Below are positions 60,763-64,000 of a DNA stretch of 64,000 nt, piece by piece. The DNA comes from Streptomyces sp. 1331.2. Its GTDB lineage: Bacteria; Actinomycetota; Actinomycetes; Streptomycetales; Streptomycetaceae. The notes beneath the pieces were generated by a model, which searched no databases, had not been told where the DNA came from, and saw nothing but the letters and a program-made list of their open reading frames with translations. The stretch lies in assembly GCF_900199205.1 (NCBI RefSeq), contig NZ_OBMJ01000001.1:3165001-3229000 (forward strand), in the 5' to 3' direction. The translations under genes and the position numbers were made by a program. How positions within the stretch are numbered: position 1 is the first letter of the stretch; the number at the start of each line of letters is the position of its first letter.

Positions 60763-62412
60763 GTGGCGGACCACAACCCGTCGCAGCACGCACTGCGCTC
60801 CCCGCAGGCCGGCGGCCCCGACCAGGCGGAGTCCGTGCCGCGACTGCAGTCCTCGGTCCCCGGCGCGGGAGAACCGCCGCCGGCGGACCGTCCCGAGACG
60901 CCCACCGCCCGCGTCAGCCTCGTCAAGCACGCCTCCCCCGCGCCCGGCGACGCCCACACCCGCCACCTCGCCGCCCTCGACGAGGACCTGGCCGACGACC
61001 CGACCGACGACCTCGCCGGGGACCTCGCGGACGAGATCCCCGAGCCCCGCCGCCCCTTCCTGATCCGCACCGCCTCCGCCGCCGGCGCCCGCACCGGCAA
61101 GGTGGTGCACGGCACCGGCCGCCGGATCCGCCGGGCCACCTCCGCCGAGGGCGCGGGCGAGTCCGGCCTCGCCAAGCTGATCGAGCTGCACGCGCTCAAC
61201 TCCTTCGGCGACATGCTGATCACCATCGCGCTGGCCTCCACCATCTTCTTCTCGGTGCCCACCGGCGAGGCCCGCGGCCGGGTCGCGCTCTACCTGCTGA
61301 TCACGATGGCCCCGTTCGCCGTCCTGGCCCCGGTGATCGGCCCGCTGCTGGACCGCCTGCCGCACGGCCGCCGGGCGGCCATGGCGATGGCGATGCTGGC
61401 CCGGGCGGTGCTCGCCTGGACGATGGCCGGGGTGATCTCCGGCGGCGGCCTGGCGCTCTACCCGGCGGCGCTCGGCGTGCTGGTCGCGTCCAAGGCGTAC
61501 GGGGTGGTGCGCAGCGTCGTGGTGCCCCGGCTGCTGCCGAGCCGGCTGTCCCTGGTGAAGGCGAACTCCCGGGTCACCCTGGCCGGGCTGCTGGCCACCG
61601 GCGTGGCGGCCGCGGTGGGCGGGCTGCTGCACCTGATCGGCCCGGGCTGGCCGCTGCGCGGCGCCTTCCTGGTGTTCGTGATCGGCACCCTGATGGCCTT
61701 CCACCTGCCGCACACCGTGGACTCCGCCAAGGGCGAGCAGCGCGCCGTCCTGCACGCCGAGGTGCACGGCGAGGGCTCGCACCTGATCCACCACAGGCCG
61801 CCGCCGGTCAAGGCCTCGCTGCGCACCGTCGGCCCGTCGGTGATCCTGGCGCTGCGGGCGATGTCGGCGATGAAGTGGCTGGTCGGCTTCCTGGTGATGT
61901 TCCTGGCCTTCCTGCTGCGGGAGGAGCCGATCGGCGGCCTGCGGCCGACGCTGGCGCTGGGTCTGGTGGCGCTGGCGGCGGGGACGGGCAATGCGCTCGG
62001 CTCGGTGTTCGGCTCCTGGCTGCGCACCCGGGGCCCGGAGGCCACGGTCACCGCGATGCTGCTGCTGGCGACCTGCGTGACGGCGGCGGCCGCGCTCTGG
62101 TACGGCGTGGTGACGGTGATTCTGGTGGCCGGCATCGCCGGGATGGCGGCCTCGCTGGGCAAGCTGGCGCTGGACGCGCTGATCCAGCGGGACGTCCCGG
62201 AGGCGGTGCGGACCTCGGCCTTCGCCCGTTCGGAGACGCTGATGCAGCTGTCCTGGGTGGCCGGCGGCGCGGTGGGCATCGTGCTGCCGCTGAACGGGAA
62301 GCTGGGCCTGTCGGTCGCCGCCGCGGTGGTCGGCCTGGTGCTGCTGTGGACCTTCCACTCGCTCTTCCGGGTGGGCCTGCGGCGGCACCCGGCGGCGCCC
62401 CGGGTGGCCTGA
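60763..62412 (+). CDS. MFS-like integral membrane protein
   Basis: Membrane protein of 549 residues with about 12 helices and a long polar N-terminal region (SQHALRSPQAGGPDQAESVP). MAPFAVLAPVIGPLLDRLPH and RRAAMAMAMLARAVLAWTMA indicate an MFS fold. The GTG at 60763 is preceded by CAGGAT at 60751-60756 and 6 nt, which suits a leaderless transcript. The conserved HAEVHGEGSHLIHHRPPPVK loop is unusual. No substrate is evident. It is divergent from DUF3027. Confidence 0.82.
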   Translation: MADHNPSQHALRSPQAGGPDQAESVPRLQSSVPGAGEPPPADRPETPTARVSLVKHASPAPGDAHTRHLAALDEDLADDPTDDLAGDLADEIPEPRRPFLIRTASAAGARTGKVVHGTGRRIRRATSAEGAGESGLAKLIELHALNSFGDMLITIALASTIFFSVPTGEARGRVALYLLITMAPFAVLAPVIGPLLDRLPHGRRAAMAMAMLARAVLAWTMAGVISGGGLALYPAALGVLVASKAYGVVRSVVVPRLLPSRLSLVKANSRVTLAGLLATGVAAAVGGLLHLIGPGWPLRGAFLVFVIGTLMAFHLPHTVDSAKGEQRAVLHAEVHGEGSHLIHHRPPPVKASLRTVGPSVILALRAMSAMKWLVGFLVMFLAFLLREEPIGGLRPTLALGLVALAAGTGNALGSVFGSWLRTRGPEATVTAMLLLATCVTAAAALWYGVVTVILVAGIAGMAASLGKLALDALIQRDVPEAVRTSAFARSETLMQLSWVAGGAVGIVLPLNGKLGLSVAAAVVGLVLLWTFHSLFRVGLRRHPAAPRVA

Positions 62413-62471
62413 GAAGCGGTACGGCAACACGCGGTGGCCGACCCCCGCGTAGCGTGATCGGCCAGGCCCGG

Positions 62472-62477
62472 TAGATT
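62472..62477 (+). promoter_or_regulatory. Leaderless -10 box of the DUF2771 gene
   Basis: TAGATT is followed by 7 nt and the ATG at 62485, which has no ribosome site. Confidence 0.55.
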
Positions 62478-62484
62478 CTGACGC

Positions 62485-63015
62485 ATGAGCCTCAATTCCC
62501 GTGCCATCGCCGCCCTCGGCGCCGTCGTCGTGGTCGGCGCCGCCACGGTGGGCACCTCCGTCGCCATCGCCTCCGGCCAGACCGAGCACATCTCGCACCA
62601 GGCCACGCTCAAGGTCGGCAACTCCTCGATCGTCGCCCAGCCGCTGTGCTGGAACAACGGGAGCCCGATCACCGAGGACCTCCAGCAGCAGTGCCAGGAC
62701 AATGCCACCAAGGCCCTGGCGGCCGGCTCCCTGCCGACCAAGGACGTGGTGTCGAGCGACAGCGTGGGCGTCGGCGTCTCCCCGAACGTCGCCGAGTCGG
62801 GCTGGTGGGCCTTCACCAACGGCGGCTCCACCAGCGGTGGCGGGCGCTTCAGCCTGGCCTCGTACGCCAAGGGCCCGACCTGGTCCGGCGCCCAGCAGGC
62901 GAACAAGCTGCTGAACGCCAGCGGCAAGACGCTGATCACCGTGGTCGAGGGCGACAAGAACTCGGACAACCCGATCGCCGTCTGGTACTTCCAGCTGAAC
63001 ACCCAGGACAGCTGA
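62485..63015 (+). CDS. DUF2771 membrane-anchored or secreted protein
   Basis: Protein of 176 residues. A signal-anchor (IAALGAVVVVGAATVGTSVA) is followed by an extracytoplasmic domain with two cysteines (QPLCWNNG and QQQCQDN) likely to pair, and a NPIAVWYFQLNTQDS end. It matches DUF2771. It lies just upstream of mqnB (10-nt gap) and could be co-transcribed. Function is unknown. Confidence 0.8.
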   Translation: MSLNSRAIAALGAVVVVGAATVGTSVAIASGQTEHISHQATLKVGNSSIVAQPLCWNNGSPITEDLQQQCQDNATKALAAGSLPTKDVVSSDSVGVGVSPNVAESGWWAFTNGGSTSGGGRFSLASYAKGPTWSGAQQANKLLNASGKTLITVVEGDKNSDNPIAVWYFQLNTQDS

Positions 63016-63025
63016 CGGTCCTGCG

Positions 63026-63802
63026 ATGACCGCGCACGCCGTCACCGACGGCCCCGGCGAGCAGTCGGGCCCCGCACGGGCCCGGCTGCTCGTCGTCGTC
63101 GCGGTGGCCGCCGAGGCCGAGGCCGTCCTGCGCGGCCTGCCCGGCGGGGCCACCGCCCTGCCCCTGCCCGGTGGCACCCTGCACCGCGCCGAGGGCGCTC
63201 CGGTGGACGTGCTGGCCGCCGGGGTCGGCCCGGCCGCCGCCGCGGCCGGCGCCTCCGCCGCGCTGGCCGCCCACCCGTACGCCCTGGCCGTCTCGGCCGG
63301 GATCGCCGGCGGCTTCGCCCCGCACGCCCCGGTCGGCGCCACGGTGGTGGCCGACGCGATCGTGGTCGCGGACCTCGGCGCGCAGACCCCCGAGGGCTTC
63401 GCCGACGTCACCGAACTGGGCTTCGGCAGCGTCCGGCACACCCCGCCCCCGGCCTGCGTCGCGCTGCTCGCGAAGGCCCTGGGCGGGCCCGCCGGCCCGG
63501 ATGACCGGGGCGCCGTCACCGGCCCGGTGCTGACCGTCTCCACCGTCACCGGCAGCGCCGAGCGGGCCGCCGAGCTGGCCGCCCGCCACCCGGGCGCCGC
63601 CGCCGAGGCGATGGAGGGCTTCGGCGTGGCCGAGGCCGCCGCCCGGTACGGCCTGCCGGCCCTCGAACTGCGCACCGTCTCCAACCCGGTGGGCCCGCGC
63701 GACCGCGCCGCCTGGCGGATCGGCGAGGCGCTGGCCGCCCTGGAGCGGGCCTTCGCGGCCCTGCCCGTCCACGAACTGATCGAGGAGGCCGGCCGTGGCT
63801 GA
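63026..63802 (+). CDS. mqnB: Futalosine hydrolase
   Basis: Purine-nucleosidase-type enzyme of 258 residues in the futalosine route to menaquinone: it removes hypoxanthine from futalosine, leaving dehypoxanthinylfutalosine. The nucleoside-phosphorylase-like segments are SAGIAGGFAPHAPVGATVVA, GPVLTVSTVTGSAERAAELA and MEGFGVAEAAARYGLPALEL. The ATG at 63026 has no strong ribosome site. The stop overlaps the mqnD start by 8 nt, so the genes are coupled. Confidence 0.9.
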   Translation: MTAHAVTDGPGEQSGPARARLLVVVAVAAEAEAVLRGLPGGATALPLPGGTLHRAEGAPVDVLAAGVGPAAAAAGASAALAAHPYALAVSAGIAGGFAPHAPVGATVVADAIVVADLGAQTPEGFADVTELGFGSVRHTPPPACVALLAKALGGPAGPDDRGAVTGPVLTVSTVTGSAERAAELAARHPGAAAEAMEGFGVAEAAARYGLPALELRTVSNPVGPRDRAAWRIGEALAALERAFAALPVHELIEEAGRG

Positions 63803-64000
63803 ACGGCTGAGCATCGCGTACTCGCCCTGCCCGAACGACACCTTCGTCTTCCACGCCTGGGCGCACGGCCTGGTGCCCGGCGCGGACGCGCCCGAGGTGA
63901 CCTTCGCCGACATCGACATCACCAACGGCCTGGCCGAGCGCGGCGAGCTGGACGTCCTGAAGATCAGCTACGGCGCGCTGCCGTGGGTCCTGGACGAGTA
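63795..64000 (+). CDS. mqnD: 1,4-dihydroxy-6-naphthoate synthase, 5' part (cut by window edge)
   Basis: Later enzyme of the futalosine menaquinone pathway, converting cyclic dehypoxanthinylfutalosine to 1,4-dihydroxy-6-naphthoate. Only 68 codons are present. The start LSIAYSPCPNDTFVFHAWAH and ITNGLAERGELDVLKISYGA are characteristic of MqnD. The GTG start at 63795 lies inside mqnB, as expected for an operon. The 3' end is beyond the window. Confidence 0.93.
   Translation, partial: MAERLSIAYSPCPNDTFVFHAWAHGLVPGADAPEVTFADIDITNGLAERGELDVLKISYGALPWVLDE

Noticed and set aside
59182..63684. 1,500-codon minus-strand frame
   Set aside because: Shadow of the DUF3027, MFS, DUF2771 and mqnB genes.

Overview
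High-GC actinobacterial chromosome, most likely Streptomycetaceae (Streptomyces or Kitasatospora). The signs are the strong third-position G/C, many GTG starts, GTGA/ATGA gene overlaps, -10 boxes placed 6-8 nt before start codons (leaderless mRNAs), an NsdA-type regulator, DUF397/DUF2530/DUF3027/DUF2771 proteins and the futalosine menaquinone genes mqnB-mqnD. From memory, the order purU, SCO4402-like gene, DtxR regulator, SIS protein, citrate synthase, pdxH, serC ... mqnB, mqnD resembles the SCO4403-SCO4326 stretch of S. coelicolor. If so, this is conserved core chromosome with lineage-specific insertions.

Layout. 1-5 kb: MFS transporter (cut by the window edge) divergent from a GlxA-type regulator, an RsbW-like ATPase, and an ECF sigma/anti-sigma pair. 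5-13 kb: purU, an SCO4402-like gene, a branched-chain-type binding lipoprotein, a P/Q-rich membrane protein, a TPR regulator, a prim-pol protein and a DtxR-type iron regulator. 13-17 kb: SIS protein, a DUF4231 membrane protein, a hydrolase and a 2-hydroxyacid dehydrogenase that lacks the expected catalytic Arg.

17-37 kb is the striking part: two complete FxSxx-COOH RiPP systems interleaved in 20 kb, nearly all on the minus strand. System 2 runs in transcription order fxsA2 - fxsC2 - fxsT2 - radical-SAM fxsB2 - separate HEXXH protein. System 1 is fxsA1 - fxsB1 (radical SAM and HEXXH fused) - AAC(3)-like, and, after a plus-strand island (DUF397, DUF4097-like, hydrolase), fxsC1 - fxsT1. FxsA is the small precursor with a C-terminal F-x-S motif. 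FxsB is a radical SAM/SPASM enzyme expected to crosslink it. The HEXXH domain is expected to hydroxylate it. FxsC is TIR-like. FxsT combines a ParA/MinD-like P-loop, a TIR-like region, an NB-ARC-like NTPase and TPRs, an architecture that suggests sensing and signalling or defence.

37-64 kb: housekeeping genes (pdxH, citrate synthase, serC, thpR), a secreted RxLDTR-repeat protein, a GNAT, an MFS exporter with a MarR regulator, two VOC proteins, an MHYT sensor, an orphan HypX, a second DUF4231 protein, a purine permease, a P-type ATPase, a sacsin/Hsp90-like ATPase, DUF3027, another MFS protein, DUF2771, mqnB and the start of mqnD. Convergent pairs are separated by strong GC-rich terminator hairpins. 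I saw no rRNA, tRNA, CRISPR or insertion sequence.
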